This document shows positions 33,745-46,881 of a DNA stretch of 64,000 nucleotides, piece after piece. Source of the stretch: Massospora cicadina (taxonomy: Eukaryota; Entomophthoromycota; Entomophthoromycetes; Entomophthorales; Entomophthoraceae); the NCBI GenBank assembly GCA_022478985.1, contig JAKSZP010009197.1:124001-188000 (forward strand), written 5' to 3'. The notes beneath the pieces were generated by a model. The model did no database searches, was not told the DNA's origin, and saw only the letters and a program-made list of their open reading frames with translations. The translations under genes were made by a program, and so were the position numbers. Each line of letters opens with the position of its first letter. The first letter of the stretch is position 1.

Positions 33745-34760
33745 ACTAGCCAGATTTCCTACAAATAGAATCCATTTACCTCAGTATAATACATCAATCA
33801 ATAAGCACTATTGCATACTGGAGATCACTTGAATAGTTAAATCATTTATAAGGTAGCTATCTATCACAGCCAGAACAATTATTCACCTTAGGACTAATTG
33901 TATAATTTAAAGCATTGTCATACATAATTTATTTGTCTTTTTCAAATCAGTTAATTGCATAAATCTTAAAAATTAAGTGCTCAGGGCTTTTAGACCTCTC
34001 CATAGATTTTCTGCTGCAGCCAAAGTCAAATTAAGTTAAAAAAAGATCCCAGAGAAGTATTTACTAACATGCATAACAATGGGACTATAAGAAAAGTGAT
34101 TTTAAAGGATTGTTTACCACCTGAGGCTTCATAGACCTTCTAGAGATCTTTGTAGTACTCAACAATGCGACCAACAGATTTTACAAGACAAACAGTGAGA
34201 TAGCAAGTTTATTGATATTTTTGAGGGTGACAAAACAACAAGTTATTGATGTCTTTAACTTCCTGGGATTACAATTTAGATTGAAGAACTTACTGAACTG
34301 AATTAATAAAATAGTAAGTTTCAACAGCATTGGGAGTACAATCAAGATTTTAGCGTATTGCAGAGCTAAATATACAAATTTAATTCTATTATTGTCCTTA
34401 TCTTTTTGAATGGGTATTTTGTCGTCATAAAGAGAAACTACAGAGAGTCTAAGAGAGCATGTGAAATATAAAAAAGCAGACAACACCCTTACACCAGTTC
34501 TAGCGCTTATGCTAATTGATTTATACAAATAAATATACTAACAAAATCATTATAAACCAATATAACTAAAAATTAAAGAAGATTAATAAAAAAATTTTAG
34601 CATGCTTTTAAGCAAATATAACGCTCTTAAAATATGAAAGAATTGAGAGACCTAAGTAAACTAGTAAAGAGTATTGACCATGAGTGACAATAATTACAGG
34701 ATATATGTCTAACCTCTATATGGATGTATTTTAACTTATTATTTTGAGGTATGCCGACCA
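33745..34760. other. AT-rich stretch, one unassigned minus-strand ORF
   Basis: The only notable frame is 34181-34528 on the minus strand (115 aa), with hydrophobic runs such as ILIVLPMLLKLTILL and basic patches. It has no recognisable domain. In AT-rich DNA a hydrophobic open frame of this size can arise by chance. Confidence 0.35.
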
Positions 34761-34989
34761 GGGGACGGACATTACCAATGCTTGAAAGAGCTAAAAAATT
34801 AAATAAAAAAGAAAAAAAGAAACAATATTAAAATGAGACAGATATATCTACTCAAACTGAGATGAGACCAAAGCAAATCACACTAACTAAGTTGGAAGCG
34901 GAAACTGCTATACAATATGGTGGATGAAGGGGGATCAGGAGACTTTTTTGTACTCATATGGGGGGACATGTAGCGGCACAAAGCTGAGA

Positions 34990-35990
34990 GCACTGGCATG
35001 GGTGAATCATGGAAATGGGGGTCAAGATAGCAGAGAGGTGCTTGCAGCTCAATATATGTGATGAGGAAAGCTTTTCTTTCCTGAAAGCATCAATTCTTAC
35101 AGGACAAAAATTAATTCAACCAATTACAATCTGTCTTAATTGTGCCATCCAAATATGGGATTATAAAGCGACTGAATCCACTGAACTCACACTTTTATGC
35201 AGCAGCATTAAGAGGAACAGCATGGTCAAGAAGGCCCAGCTGCTCAACTTCAACTATAGTGCAAAAAAGGGACCATATGTCCCAAACAGTGACTATTTCA
35301 AGATGGTACAAGATTTTCGCCAAACTGGCAACATCAGCCACGCATTTACCAAATCATTATGTGAATTTAGTGCGCATTAACTTTGGCATTGATAACCTCT
35401 ATGATATGAAGCAGTATGTCAGGCTATCCCAGGACGTTTCCCAGAAGCTGTAAGCTTGAGTAAAAACTCACAATGAGAATCTTATATCTTGGCTTTGCTA
35501 TTGCTGAGGCCGCGGATGCAGCCATAGCTGCCTCATTTGTAGTCACCTACACTAAGCTAGAGTAGGCAAGGATCCTGAACAAATCACAGCCAATTTCCCA
35601 ATCACATGCACCCATTTTGGGATTATGAAAGCTTGTTTGTAATACTATCAGAACTCCCAACCACTGAAAAGTTGGATTACCTGGAGGCAGCGCTAAAAAG
35701 CTTCCTGAGCGCATATGGAGAAATAGTCTATTTTAAAAAGTAAAAAACTGCCTCCTGTCTCACCTGCTACAGACAAGGCTGTAGCAATGATACTACTGGG
35801 CATGGATGATGATGGCGACATCAATACAATACCATGCAAAGCGTACATCTTTGACCCAAAGGGGAATCAGTATCGTCCTTTCTCAGTCCGCCCAGAAAAG
35901 AGCCCGCCCATATGCACGAGCTGCAACAAAGTAGGGCATAAAAGCAATGCCTGTATGACTACATGGGAGGGAAGAAAGTTTAATGAGTGA
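34990..35990 (+). pseudogene. LINE ORF1 with CCHC zinc knuckle
   Basis: Frames 35009-35380 and 35142-35453 cover the N-terminal part, including DHMSQTVTISRWYKIFAKLA. The C-terminal part, LLGMDDDGDINTIPCKAYIF with YRPFSVRPEKSPPI, is followed by CTSCNKVGHKSNAC (35913-35954), a C-x2-C-x4-H-x4-C knuckle. ORF1 proteins of such LINEs bind the element RNA. The reading needs frame changes near 35460-35780. It ends at 35988, followed by a separate basic, Gln-rich stretch. Confidence 0.75.
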
Positions 35991-36254
35991 TAAGAAAGTC
36001 TGAAGGATATAGATCAAGGGACGCATTAACAGCCCGCCTCTGAGGATCACAGGCTAACTATGAGGTGGTTCAACAAGTCTCCCTAGAGCAAAGTATGTAA
36101 CGTAGATGGATTAAAAGGGTGGCGGAGAAGGCAACGCAGAAGAAGCAGAAGGAGGAAGCAGCTCAGGAGGAAGCAGCCAAGAACAACATTGAGCAACAAC
36201 AAGAGAATCTCTCTAGCATGACCGCCCCTAAGACAGCCCAGCAGCCGCAAGATA

Positions 36255-39200
36255 ATGAGCAATAGACATTACATTCAAAAATGGACAACGCACACTTCCT
36301 ACCTGTACGCAATGGAGCTCAGCCCATTCAAATACCAATCACCAAGCCCATTTCACAATCCAACAGTTTCTCAACACTCAACGGGATGGAGGACAACAGT
36401 GCTCACTGTCTGGAGAACCCAAATAGGAACTCTGGGCCACCAGAATGGTAATAAAGTACACCACCAGCCCAAACCATTTGTGAGGGTCCTATGACTAGTT
36501 CTAGACACAAGAAAGCCACCTCGTCTGCACAGGGTCATTTATCCCTATGCTGTCATAGCAGGCATTCTGGGATTAATAACTATTGGGACTCTCAACATAG
36601 CAGGATTTTCATCCAATAAGTCCCTGGATAAGAAACGAGGGCTTCTGCTAAACCCACTGGTGGATGTGCTTGCCTTGCATGAGAGCAAGTACAACACTGG
36701 AAAGCAGGAAGAATGGCCCAAGCTCTTTTTACCTTCACGAACATTCTGGACCAGCTTATGTGAGTTTGTAGTCAAAGTAACAGCTCCCATCACAATCACT
36801 AACTGCTACTCTCATTTGGAAGGAAGGGTTCTAGTTCTGGCCTTCAAGTGGGGGAACCAATCATGTCAGGCTGCTTCAGTATATGCCCTTGTTGAAGCGG
36901 ACAAAAGGGAAGTGTTTCTGAGAAAATTAAATGACTTGAACTTTCCATGATACGGTTTACCTAAGTGACTTCAATTGCTGGCTGGACGGTTTTTGTGATA
37001 GATAGCCAAATGTCACAAACCCGCCAATAGGATCAAACAATTGCAGTAATTAATGATATTAAAAGGTCTTCTAGATGACAAATCATTCTCTGAATCTAAC
37101 TTTCCAAATCTGACACTGCCAAATATTGTAGGTAAGCGACTAATAAGCGCCACTAGACTGGATTGGATTCTCATACCTGTGTCATTGAAATTATAAGATG
37201 AAGATTTTGCAACACTAGACCTACATCTATCAGACCACAGAATGGTGATAATTAGTATCAAATCAAAGGAAGAACCACCTAAGAACCAATGTTGGAAAAG
37301 GATGCTGCCAAAGAACGTGAATCTAGTCCAAGTAGAAGATCGGACAAAAAGACATGTAGATGAATTAGCCAAATGCATTGACTCTAAAACCTTATGGCAG
37401 CAGTGGCAAAAAATTAAAAAGGAAACTACATCCTCCCCAGCCCACGCAGCATCCCGTCGCACAAGGAAGGAAATAGCAGAACTTTCCTAAACTCATTGAA
37501 CATTGAACCATCTGGAAAGATACTCTCCCCATAGCAGCTACTCACCATTATGGGCTAGAGATTGGGTGAAACAGACACTAATTGTCAATGAACATAAACA
37601 TCCATATTCGCATGGAGGCCCTCCAAGCAGATGCCAGATGGGCTATTTCAAAGGAATCACCCATCCAAGTTTTTCTATCATACAAAAAGAGGTCAAAAAT
37701 GCCAGTCTCACTGAACTTCAAACATGCGAAGACCAAACCACCAGAAACCCAGAAGAGGTAGCATCCATCACCAACACCTACTACTCAGAACTGTATAAGG
37801 TATTCCCAACAGAGGATGCTGCTAAGAACTACTTCATCAATGCTGTCTCCAGCCACGCTGAGCATTTAGCCAACCTTGTTGACCCCATAATGGAGGATGA
37901 GCTAGCTCAGGTTCTACGGAGGCTCCCTACCAACAAGTCACCAGGACCAGACGGCATCCCCTATGAATACTATAAAGCACACTATGAAGTAATAAAGAAG
38001 CCCATGCTATCTTTCTTTAACTCAAGTCTGCAAAAGGGGAGGGTGATCCCAGGAGGCGCAGAAGCCTATACCATAGTGCTCCACAAAAAGGGGACCATAC
38101 TGACCTGAAAAACTGGCGCCTAAACTATCTGATCAGCGCGGATATGAAGATAATGGGAAAGATAATGGCTAAGCGTCTCTCAAAAAAGCCAAGGAGTGCT
38201 TTGCCCCACAACAGCATGGTTTCACACCAGGGTAGAGCATTTTGTACAACATCCACCAAGTAACAAACACGTTGGGAGGAGCATCCAAGGGCACACTCTG
38301 CTATCTAGACCAAGCTAAGGCATATGACAGACTAGAATGGGAATACTTGGCGGCAATACTTCACAAACATGGCTTCCTCAAGCCCTTTATCTCATGGATA
38401 GCAAACCATCAGCTGTTATCCACCTTATCAGTTCTAGGGCTTCATTCATTTCACCTCCTGTCACACCAGAAAGAGGCCTCCGTCAAGGGAACCCACTTAG
38501 CCCTATCTTGTATAACCTCACAATTGACCCCCTCCTACGGGTGATAGAGAAACATTTAGCTGGCATTATTGCAAGGGGCAAAATTACTTAAGGTTTTGGC
38601 CTTTGCAGATGACTGTGTGGTAGGGGTCTCCTCCAAGGCAGATTCCAAAAAGGTAGAGGAGATAATCAGTCTATATAAAAAAGCCTCCCAAGCCAAACTC
38701 AACAAAACCAAATCACAAGTCTTGGTGCTATCAGATGCTAAGCACCTAGGCCCTAAAAACAAGAGGGCAAAAAGAAAAGTCACAAACACAAGCAAAGTGA
38801 AGAAATGTAAAAATCCAGCTTTATCCCACCACCATTTCAGATGCCTTGCCCAAAGGAACCCATCAAACACCTAAGGATCCCCATCAAAAGTGCAGGAATA
38901 GCAGCTCAAGAGTTGGAAGAGAAGCTACTTCAGTATATCTAAAGGACAGTGGCAAGTTGGAAGTTCTGGAAGACATCTCTGGCTGGAAATTCTTCACATT
39001 GCCAACACTATGCTCTTCTCAAAATTTTGTTACCCTGCACATGCTATCGCCTTTAGCAATTTTTTTAGAAAACATCAATTCTACAACCTTGGTTCTGGAG
39101 CTCATGCTCCCACCAGCCAGGATCACCGCATTAAGGGGGCCAACTTTTGAAGGTGGGATGGGGCTGATAGACCCTGAACGCAACACTGCGAACATAATCA

Positions 39201-40290
39201 TTAAATGGATCAGTGCTGCGACCTCACAAGAAAGGATTTCGCCTCCATGGGCATCTTCATTAATGACCCAAATAGCTAGAAACCTAGCTCTCAGGAACAC
39301 AGGATCCCAAACCACCTATTCAATTACCTAGGTTCACGCCCAGGGTTACTAGGGCCTGGGATGCGACGCCTGAGGCCAAGGCGATGCTCTGTTAATTTAA
39401 AATATTAGAAATAGAACCAAGAATGAACTTGAGCCTCATAAAATGTGCCAAGGGTGAAACAGAAAACTCTAAAACTTGATTGGTACCTAGCGCCACCAGC
39501 CAATGAAAGTTATGAGGGCCCATGCATCCAGCTAATCCCAGCGCTGGATTTCTGGGGAATAATTCACCATCCCAAGCTTTATAATACTACTTGGAGAATA
39601 TTGAACAAGCCTCTACTCCACCCCAAAGTTACAACCCTGCATTGGAGAGTCACAAAATGACGTTTTTTGGACAGGGGAGCTCTCAAACGCCATGCACAGG
39701 CAGTGCAAAATGTTCAGCGAAGAAGATTCTTTGCACCACAGGTATGTTTCATGTAAAATAGTGGTAAGAGTCTGTTAAGAAGCGGTGCGCTTAGCACATC
39801 TATGATCCAAAAATCCCAACCACATAGCCGAGGACTAGCTCTTCAAGGCTGGGTCAAGGCATTAAGACCTTAAAACAAGATACTTTTTGTTCTAGCATTA
39901 TGGGCGATCCATAGTAACTGGGTTGTCGCAACTGCAAGCCCACAAGGGTCTGACCCAGCTAAGGCCGTTAATAGCTTTTTCTTAAGTCTAAACAAAAACT
40001 TTGGCTACTGGAAGTTTGGGGATTCAATATCACTGAAACAGCATGAGTGAGTAGCATCTCTGGCCATTTCACACATGTTTAAAATTTCCATGGTACAACA
40101 AACATGTTTATGGAAATCACATTTACCTGAGGTAACTGAGGTCTCCCCCAACAGAAACCCACAGCAAGGCGCAATGCCAAGGTTGCGTGAATATCATCAA
40201 ACCATCCATTTGCAATCCAGCTTTAAAATATTCCCATTTACTCGCCTATCCCATCCCTCAAGTGCATCATCTCCGTTTCATACTCCCAAA
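36255..40290 (+). pseudogene. LINE ORF2: APE endonuclease and reverse transcriptase
   Basis: Endonuclease: TIGTLNIAGF (about 36580), VLALHESKYN (Glu, about 36665-36695), SDFNCWLDG (about 36964-36990), RLDWILIP (about 37156) and LSDHRMV (about 37228). All signature residues of the APE fold are present. RT: NKSPGPDGIPYEYY (about 37930), YLDQAKAYDRLEWEYL (motif A, about 38303), RGLRQGNPLSPILYNL (motif B, about 38472) and LAFADDCVVGV (motif C with ADD, about 38594). The thumb region ends in GGMGLIDPERNT (about 39153). A C-terminal Cys/His-rich piece, KMFSEEDSLHHRYVSC, lies at about 39708-39755. Frameshifts or stops occur near 36950, 37490, 38105, 38530, 38580 and 38870, so it is inactive as it stands. 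Confidence 0.9.
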
Positions 40291-40439
40291 TAAAAATTAA
40301 TAATTAAAAATTATAATTAAAATCAATGTGCGCAATAAAGAGGGTGGAAATGTAGGTTGTAAGGGCTTTCTCAGCCTCAAGGCATACTTTAGGTAGAATA
40401 GCAATGGTTACAAGGTTGTTGTGGGTAATGTGGGTCTTT

Positions 40440-41835
40440 GGGCCAAACTTAACAACTGCCATGAATTTTTAAACTGCTATATGCGCCACCTGACAGTAGC
40501 GGAGATGTTCTTTTTCATGTTTTTGGAGCATGGTGCTAGGGAGGATAGGAGGTTGCAGGTCCGCAGCCAGTACTGCAACTGACTTAAAAAATGCTTTATA
40601 AGTTGGGCGACATTCAGGGGAGGCAACTGCCAATTCAGCTAGTTGGTGTTCACTTTTGAATGAGGTGGCATCAGGGCAAGGCACATAATGGCGTCTTGGA
40701 AAATTGGGCCATGTATTCAGCATTGAGGTTCATTACAAATGTAGAAGGCCAAGACTATTTGGCTTCAGGGATAAGCTCACTCAATTTGTCAACCTCAACT
40801 AAGTAATCCCATGGATTTTTGGTTGGATTTGATTGGGTATTGCATATGGGTGATCTGTGGAGGGTGGCTGGGAGGTTATTTAAAATTTACTGTATTCCAT
40901 TCTGACTCCTTATTGGTGGGTTCAGGAGAAGAGTTTGTTGAGATAATTTTTGGTTGGTTGATTCAGTGGTTGCTGTAGCTACCATCTTTGGGAGGAGGGT
41001 GGAAGGATAGTGCCCCATTCAAAAATGTAATTGGAACAGCTATGGGGTCATGGTGCAAAGAATTGGGTGTAAGAGCTGCAGCTCAGAGGATGAAGGGGCA
41101 GCGCCATTTTGGATGGTCCAGTTTAAATCAGATAGGGCAGATGGTGCAGTCTCCATCCTCTTGGGCCCAGAAAGAATGGTCAGGGGCAGAGTGGATAATG
41201 GTGTGAGGGGGATTAAGAGGGCTACTTCTGTTGATGCAGGACATATAGTTGCAAAGGAGAGGGGGCCTGCAAGACGGGTGGCTCTATTAGGAACATCAAA
41301 TTGTAGTTTGGAATCATAACCATATTCCGATAATCCAGCAATAATTTCATTAAGTAATATTTTAGGTGTTAGGTGGGTAGGGAGGCCCACAAACTGAACC
41401 ATAAGAGTGGTATCAGTGGGCAACTGGGTATGAGTATTTGGGAGGGAGGTACCCTGTAACACCAAAAAAATGGTAGCTGCTAAACCATCATCAGCTTCAG
41501 TTGAGAAGCTGAGATCAAAATACCCCTTGAAGGGGTGGAAGTCAATGAAGCCTTCAGGTTGCATAACAGTCTGGGATAAGTTGATAATAGCTTTGTCTGA
41601 GTAGGGGAACAACTTACCATATTCAACCTAAAGGACAAATTGCACGTTTCTCTAGGGGAGCACAAGGGGGCAAAGTAGCACCACCTGGGTTTGGGCAAGA
41701 TGTGAGGCTAAGTCCTTAGGCGGGACATAACATCCTGAAGAATTTTAAGCGCTAGCCATACCAGCCTATGCGTGTTTTGGCAATGGCCAAAAACATTAGG
41801 AGTTGGCGCACCACTGGCCCACATGGGGACATCGG
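40440..41835 (-). pseudogene. Copy I: non-LTR ORF1-family protein
   Basis: The 190-aa frame 41040-41612 begins FPYSDKAIINLSQTVMQPEG and continues through FHPFKGYFDLSFSTEAD, TDTTLMVQFVGLPTHL and LSEYGYDSKLQFDVPN, with RATRLAGPLSF after that. The same succession occurs in H (YSDAAIINVALSVMKHAG, LPTHLPPKI) and in F (YASAAIIEMATEFLNP, TYTPLKGTLTSASTLK, ADHLAGPHAF). An N-terminal piece, ASGAPTPNVFGHCQ, precedes it near 41800. The family looks like the RNA-binding ORF1 of a non-LTR element. It differs from the ORF1 at 34990. No endonuclease or RT is attached. Confidence 0.7.
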
Positions 41836-41919
41836 GCATTGATCACATTAACATAGGCTACATTAATAGGGCAATGATTAGTGGAGTTGTTTTTATTTAA
41901 TTCTAAAAACAATTTGACC

Positions 41920-41954
41920 AAAAGTGGGTGGTGTACTAAAAAAAAAAGTGGGTG
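41920..41954 (+). mobile_element. Micro-retroposon 6, 13-bp insert with 11-bp TSD
   Basis: aaaagtgggtg occurs at 41920-41930 and 41944-41954. Between them is gtgtactaaaaaa, which matches the last bases of the family tail (AGTACTA plus A run). It is the shortest copy seen. With so little sequence the family assignment rests mainly on the duplication and the tail. Confidence 0.6.
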
Positions 41955-42659
41955 ATTGAGAGAGTATGGAGTATTTTAATAATTTTCAATTTAAATAGTT
42001 AGTTTAAAAAAACATCACTATTTACTCTTTGTAAAAAAAATCCCCCATCTTTGTATTTAATTGATAACAATAGTTTTAGATATACTCATCATTGGCTAAG
42101 GATTGTGTAAGTATCATTATCTTACAATATTTATAAGTAAATTATTATCATTTTCTTTCCTGAGTTATAGATTTTTGTTATTCAACAATAGTGATTTAAG
42201 CTTGATACTATTAGACTTAAATTAAAATGAGTTTAGTATCATAAACCATAGAAAAATTAAATCATAAAGAGTTTAAAATTTACAAATCATTTTCTATTAA
42301 GTAATGTATGTAAAACCCATCTGAGGTAGTCCTTTCTAGGACAAAGTAAGATGGTAAGTTAGCGTATCTTCAATATTAGATCTGTGCTCAATTGGGTGGT
42401 AGTATAGAGTTTTATGATACATTATCAACCCTCTAAGTAGTGTAAATAAAAATTTATGTTAGATTCTTATATAAGTTTCATACCATGAGATATTATAATT
42501 AATATACTAATTTTTTAATAACTGCTCTGCTGGCACCCAACCTGCCACTGATCCCGTGACATTTTCTGTGTGGGGTATTATTCTACCCCAAACCCAAAGC
42601 CTACTGTTGCAGTGGTTCCTGTGCTAGCCAGTTTGTCCCTTAATTAGCTCAGAACTGCA
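41955..42659. other. AT-rich, nothing recognised
   Basis: No open frame or terminal repeat is visible. The last 120 bases before the solo LTR are less AT-rich, without identifiable content. Confidence 0.45.
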
Positions 42660-42664
42660 ACTAC

Positions 42665-43522
42665 TGTCATGTGAACATGACATAATAGTGGGGATCAACC
42701 CCAAAGACAAGGCTGGGCGCCTGGAGGCCCAGAAGGTGAAGTTGCAGGCCCAATCTGACCTGAAGAACACCCTGGACCAACGCTGGGTCTAGGCAATATA
42801 TGCCCAGGTTGGGACCAGTGGTGCGCCAAATGCCCAGCCCCTGATGGCAGCCCAAGCGTTAAAACGAACTATCTACCAAATTAAGGCGGATGGTTCAGTT
42901 TGCTTAGTTTCAGAACATGGGTTCGAAACCCATTCCTGCTATGAAATAACGCACTCAGGTCAAATCCAACTTCAGTCGATAACTCAAGTGAAGTCAGTTT
43001 TGGCCTATTTTACTAACTTAGATGGAAGTATTGCCCTATTGGTGAGTCGCTGCTTGGGCCCACTGCAGCATAACCCCAATTTTCCCATCTGAGCATAAAT
43101 ACATTTTCCCCTGACCAACATTCCTTGTTGGTTGACTTCCTAAATAAACCTATCCCCTGTTTTAAGTCTTTTTTTATTTTATGATATTCAGAATGCTCCT
43201 GTGCGTGAGCCTCTTTGAGGAGGTCTCGCGTTCCATTCCACTTGCCATTACAAGTGCTATTCTGCTCTCCCCTCATGCATCATTTGTCCGCCCAGGATCT
43301 CTCCAACCTGGGCTGCCTAAATCTGTCCAATACATGCACAGCGTTGCCCTTCTATAAGGTTTTATTATAAAATTTGCAATATTATGCCTCAGCGGTTATT
43401 GCTCCAGCACCCTCTGCTGGTCTCTGATCCCTCTGGCACTAACAGTTAGTTACTTGGTGTTGGGCCTGTGCACTGAGCACCACCACGCTGAGAACTGGAG
43501 AGTTATAGACACTCTCCTCACA
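42665..43522. repeat. Solo LTR, family L, intact TSD
   Basis: It aligns over its whole length with 8236-9087. It begins TGTCATG, ends CTCACA and is flanked by a perfect 5-bp duplication, actac (42660-42664 and 43523-43527). A TATA-like ataaatac near 43096 followed by an AATAAA-like run could be the LTR promoter and polyadenylation region. No internal sequence remains, so it is the product of LTR-LTR recombination. Confidence 0.88.
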
Positions 43523-44250
43523 ACTACCCCAGCCAATCAGGAAGCAGCTTATACCAAGTTTATTCTAAAGATTCCTCCCATTCACCAACCAAATCCCAAT
43601 CTGATGCTAAAGCCATAATCCATACAACCAGAATCCTTGAGGTTATCAGCTGAGGTAAATTAATTAATTATTTTCTTAAATATCCTTTCTTTGCCTTGAG
43701 CATTATCTAAATTTGGATTATGACGCTCAGTTCCCCTTGTTTTTATGCCCCTCAGATAAACTCTGCTCAATTTCATAGTAACCACCAGCTTGCTGTTGAA
43801 GGTGCTGCCACGCCCAACTGTCATCCATTTTTCAAAGCTGTCACCAAGTCAGTGGGATGCTTTCATGGTTATCCTTCATCCCAAATATGTCTTTGACCAT
43901 CATCACACTGGCAAGCACAACATCTTAGGATTTAAAACTGCCATTGACACTATATAAATTTGCTGCAGTAGTTCATAATCCCAAATTTATGATCAACTGC
44001 ACCAATATTGCTACTTTCACCAAGCTTCCCAATGCCATATTCAGGATGAAGAAGCCTTTGTTAATCTTTTCAGCAGGTTTACTAAAACTGGTAATTTTTA
44101 TAAGAAACCGCTCATTGGGTTTATTAACTGCATACTGTTGATGCCCTTTACGCTCTTGCTATCTACCTTGGCCCGTTCTATTCTATGAGATGGGGAAGAC
44201 GCAATGAGGATGAGCTCCCTGATCCCCCTCCCCTTCCGCCATAGTCATAT
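43523..44250 (+). pseudogene. Decayed coding region of unknown kind
   Basis: Readable pieces on the plus strand include PSQWDAFMVILHPKYVFDHH (about 43846-43905), DEEAFVNLFSRFTKTGNF (about 44046-44100) and VDALYALAIYLGPFYSMRWG with NEDELPDPPPLPP (about 44140-44240). They look like real protein sequence, less AT-rich than the surroundings, but need three frames to read. No family is recognised. It may be a retroelement gag or ORF1. Confidence 0.35.
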
Positions 44251-46880
44251 AAGCGGTACACTGATGTCCTAACTGGTTGTTTGTGTTTATCATTTTTGTG
44301 TGGTTTATGATCCGCTCATTTTTACATTTTGGCTTTTTTTTAGAGTTTTATTTTTAGCACTTTGAGCATTTGTAATGTCCATTCACTGGCCAGCTTATCC
44401 CAAATAGATAACTATTTTTTGATCACTGCATAAACTAAGCATATGCTAGGTTGCTTTGTAATACAAAATTATTTTACAATATACTGCCATTTAATTATAG
44501 CATATATTAGGATTTAACCAATGATTAACTATATATAGCTTAATATTTGAGTTAAATTAAGTTTTAACGTTATAATTTATAATTGATAAACATCTTAATT
44601 ATAAATAAGCATGAGCAAAAATCTTAATTACTTAAACTGCATTGAGAGATTTTGAACTAATTGGTATAGCTGAGGTAATAAAGTGCTAACAAAAAACATG
44701 ATATCTTTTGACACTCATATAATGCATCAAAAAAGAGTTTTAAGTAACAAAAGTATCTAAGATATTTGTGAATAAAAAAATACCCCACCAAGTCTAGTCA
44801 TATTGAGTATTTAAAACCTGTACATATCTAAGTGGTAGTGTTATTTTTTATCACTAGTCTAACCACCATTGTTGTTAGATTGTTAGTAAACTAGGGTAAA
44901 GAGAATGTGCAAGATAACTTTTTATGCTGTTATCTACAGCTACATGTCTTCTAAATAATTAAAAAGGTTTTTACATCTTTATTGGTGATCTGCTAATTTA
45001 TAAAAAAGAATGTGTACTTTAATGTCCTAGTTTTTATAGCTAAAAAATATTCTGCTTTTGCATACCTAAACTATCACAAACACACTTCAATATATTTGCA
45101 CAAAATTAGTATAAGATTTCTATATATTGTGATATGTTACCTCTGTTATACAATTTAGTATAATTTATTTATAGTTTTATCTACTTAATTCTTGTAGAAA
45201 CATCATATAGGTTTCTTTGATTAAATTATTTAAATATTGTACAAAACTTTGTATATTCCTTTTTGCTTTAGTATGCATTATACATATAATATTGACCAAG
45301 TCAAATTAAAACCATTGAGATCTATATAAGTGAAGTTTACTGTTCACTTTTCATACCCAAAAAATGAGGTTTATTGATAGTGGGGTTATTTTAGTGTTAT
45401 AGCTATTTAATAGTATTGGTTTTTATAATGTATTACTTATACCAGTTTATAAGACAAATCAGTTTACCTTGATTAGATTTACATATTAATATGTCAAAGT
45501 TTTTTATTAAAGTTTTAAGGTTTTGAAGGGTATCCACTTGTCTAATTTTTGGTACAAAAAAATAAGGAGTAATTTTATCCTTAAATGTGGACATTAATCT
45601 TCATTTTAATATCCCTCGCCTGTAAAGTAAAGACTTATCTTACCATTTCACAGGGACACATGACAGATTTAGATAATGGTTAAAGCACTTAGGACACAAA
45701 CTCTTCAGCTTTTAATCAAGCTTATAATGGTAAATTAGGTGCATATATGGATGTGGAGCAGGCAAAGGATATTAGTCTACCTAATGTAATGAAGGGTGAT
45801 GGTAGCTATTTGCCTTATTCCAGCTCAAAATTTAAAGTTTAATGAGCATGTTAATTTTAACTGATATAATGTACTTTTTGATTTGAAACCTATGAAACAT
45901 CATATAGTTTTTATTTATTATAAATTCTGTGAACACCAGTATAAAATCTATACTTAGTGTTTAAAATTATAATCCAACAAGAAAGCCTTTTGAAAATAAG
46001 AGCACACAGCTAGTGTCTTTAAATTTGAACTGAAATCAACATTTGTTATCTTTTATTAAGAAGCTTAAGTCTTATTAATTTTGTATGATTATCTATATAA
46101 TGATCTGTAAGAGTTTATTTGTTGATATACTTTATAAATATTTGAAATAGTATGATAAGTATTTTATCATATAGTGGAGGTGTAAATAACTATATCATTG
46201 TACTTAAGTTATGTAAAGTTTTATATTAGGTATTATTATTAATATAAAAGTACATATTAAACTAAGAATACAACAATTTAATTCTAAAATTTATCTATAA
46301 CTACAGATTTAAGTGTAATATTATGCCATATATCTGATAGGCTGCAACTTTCACCCTGCAATACCTCCTAAGCTGCTACCCCTATTCTTCAGATCAATAT
46401 TTAATCAAGGGATTAAAAAGTCCACACCATCTTTATGACCTGTTAAAACTCTGAGCTACTCAAAGAATACATACCAACTGATTGTTGCTTCAGCAAGCTC
46501 CCAGTCTCCCATCACGCCTTCCCGCTGTCCCAGAAAGTGAATTTTTAGTCATTTACAATTCTGCCCATTCTCAACCTATTGGTGAACCAATGTTTTCCAT
46601 CTAATCAGGCCCCAAGCTCAACTGTCACTGATAATCTTCCTTCCACCTAATCAAACCCTTACGTCCCTCACCCTTGGATTATAGCCTATAGACCTAATTT
46701 GCTCAGTTATAACATCTAATTTTTATAAAAGATATAGTCTTATTTTCAAGATTTGATCTTTGGTTTGCTTTAGAGATGGTTGCTAGAGACTATAAGTAAG
46801 TGTACTTATTCTTTGTAGCTACTTTTGATTATGCCTAAAAAATTAATGTTTTAAGTTTATGTTATTAATTTACAGACCTA
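44251..46880. other. Very AT-rich gene desert with one GC-richer patch
   Basis: 44251-46330 is dominated by A and T, with very few CG dinucleotides, and has no open frame of note. 46340-46720 is more C-rich (several CCC-containing stretches) but has no sustained frame. Confidence 0.5.
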
Positions 46881-46881
46881 T

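Larger units (their letters stand above)
34761..40320 (+). mobile_element. Non-LTR retrotransposon (LINE) with ORF1 and ORF2
   Basis: The element reads a CCHC-bearing ORF1, then an APE endonuclease and RT ORF2, then an A/T-rich tail (about 40288-40322, AATTA-type repeats instead of pure poly-A). The 5' end is approximate, since no target duplication was found. The domain order and the RT signature place it in the broad L1/Tad-like group of APE LINEs; that is family knowledge, and no subclade is claimed. It is damaged by several frameshifts but is the best-preserved LINE here. Confidence 0.85.

Noticed and set aside
42915..42940. GGTTCGAAACC inside the solo LTR, a perfect B-box-like sequence that could suggest a tRNA or tRNA-derived SINE.
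   Set aside because: It lies in a short palindrome (atgggttcgaaacccat), there is no convincing A-box or acceptor stem, and the homologous position in the other LTR (about 8500) does not keep it.
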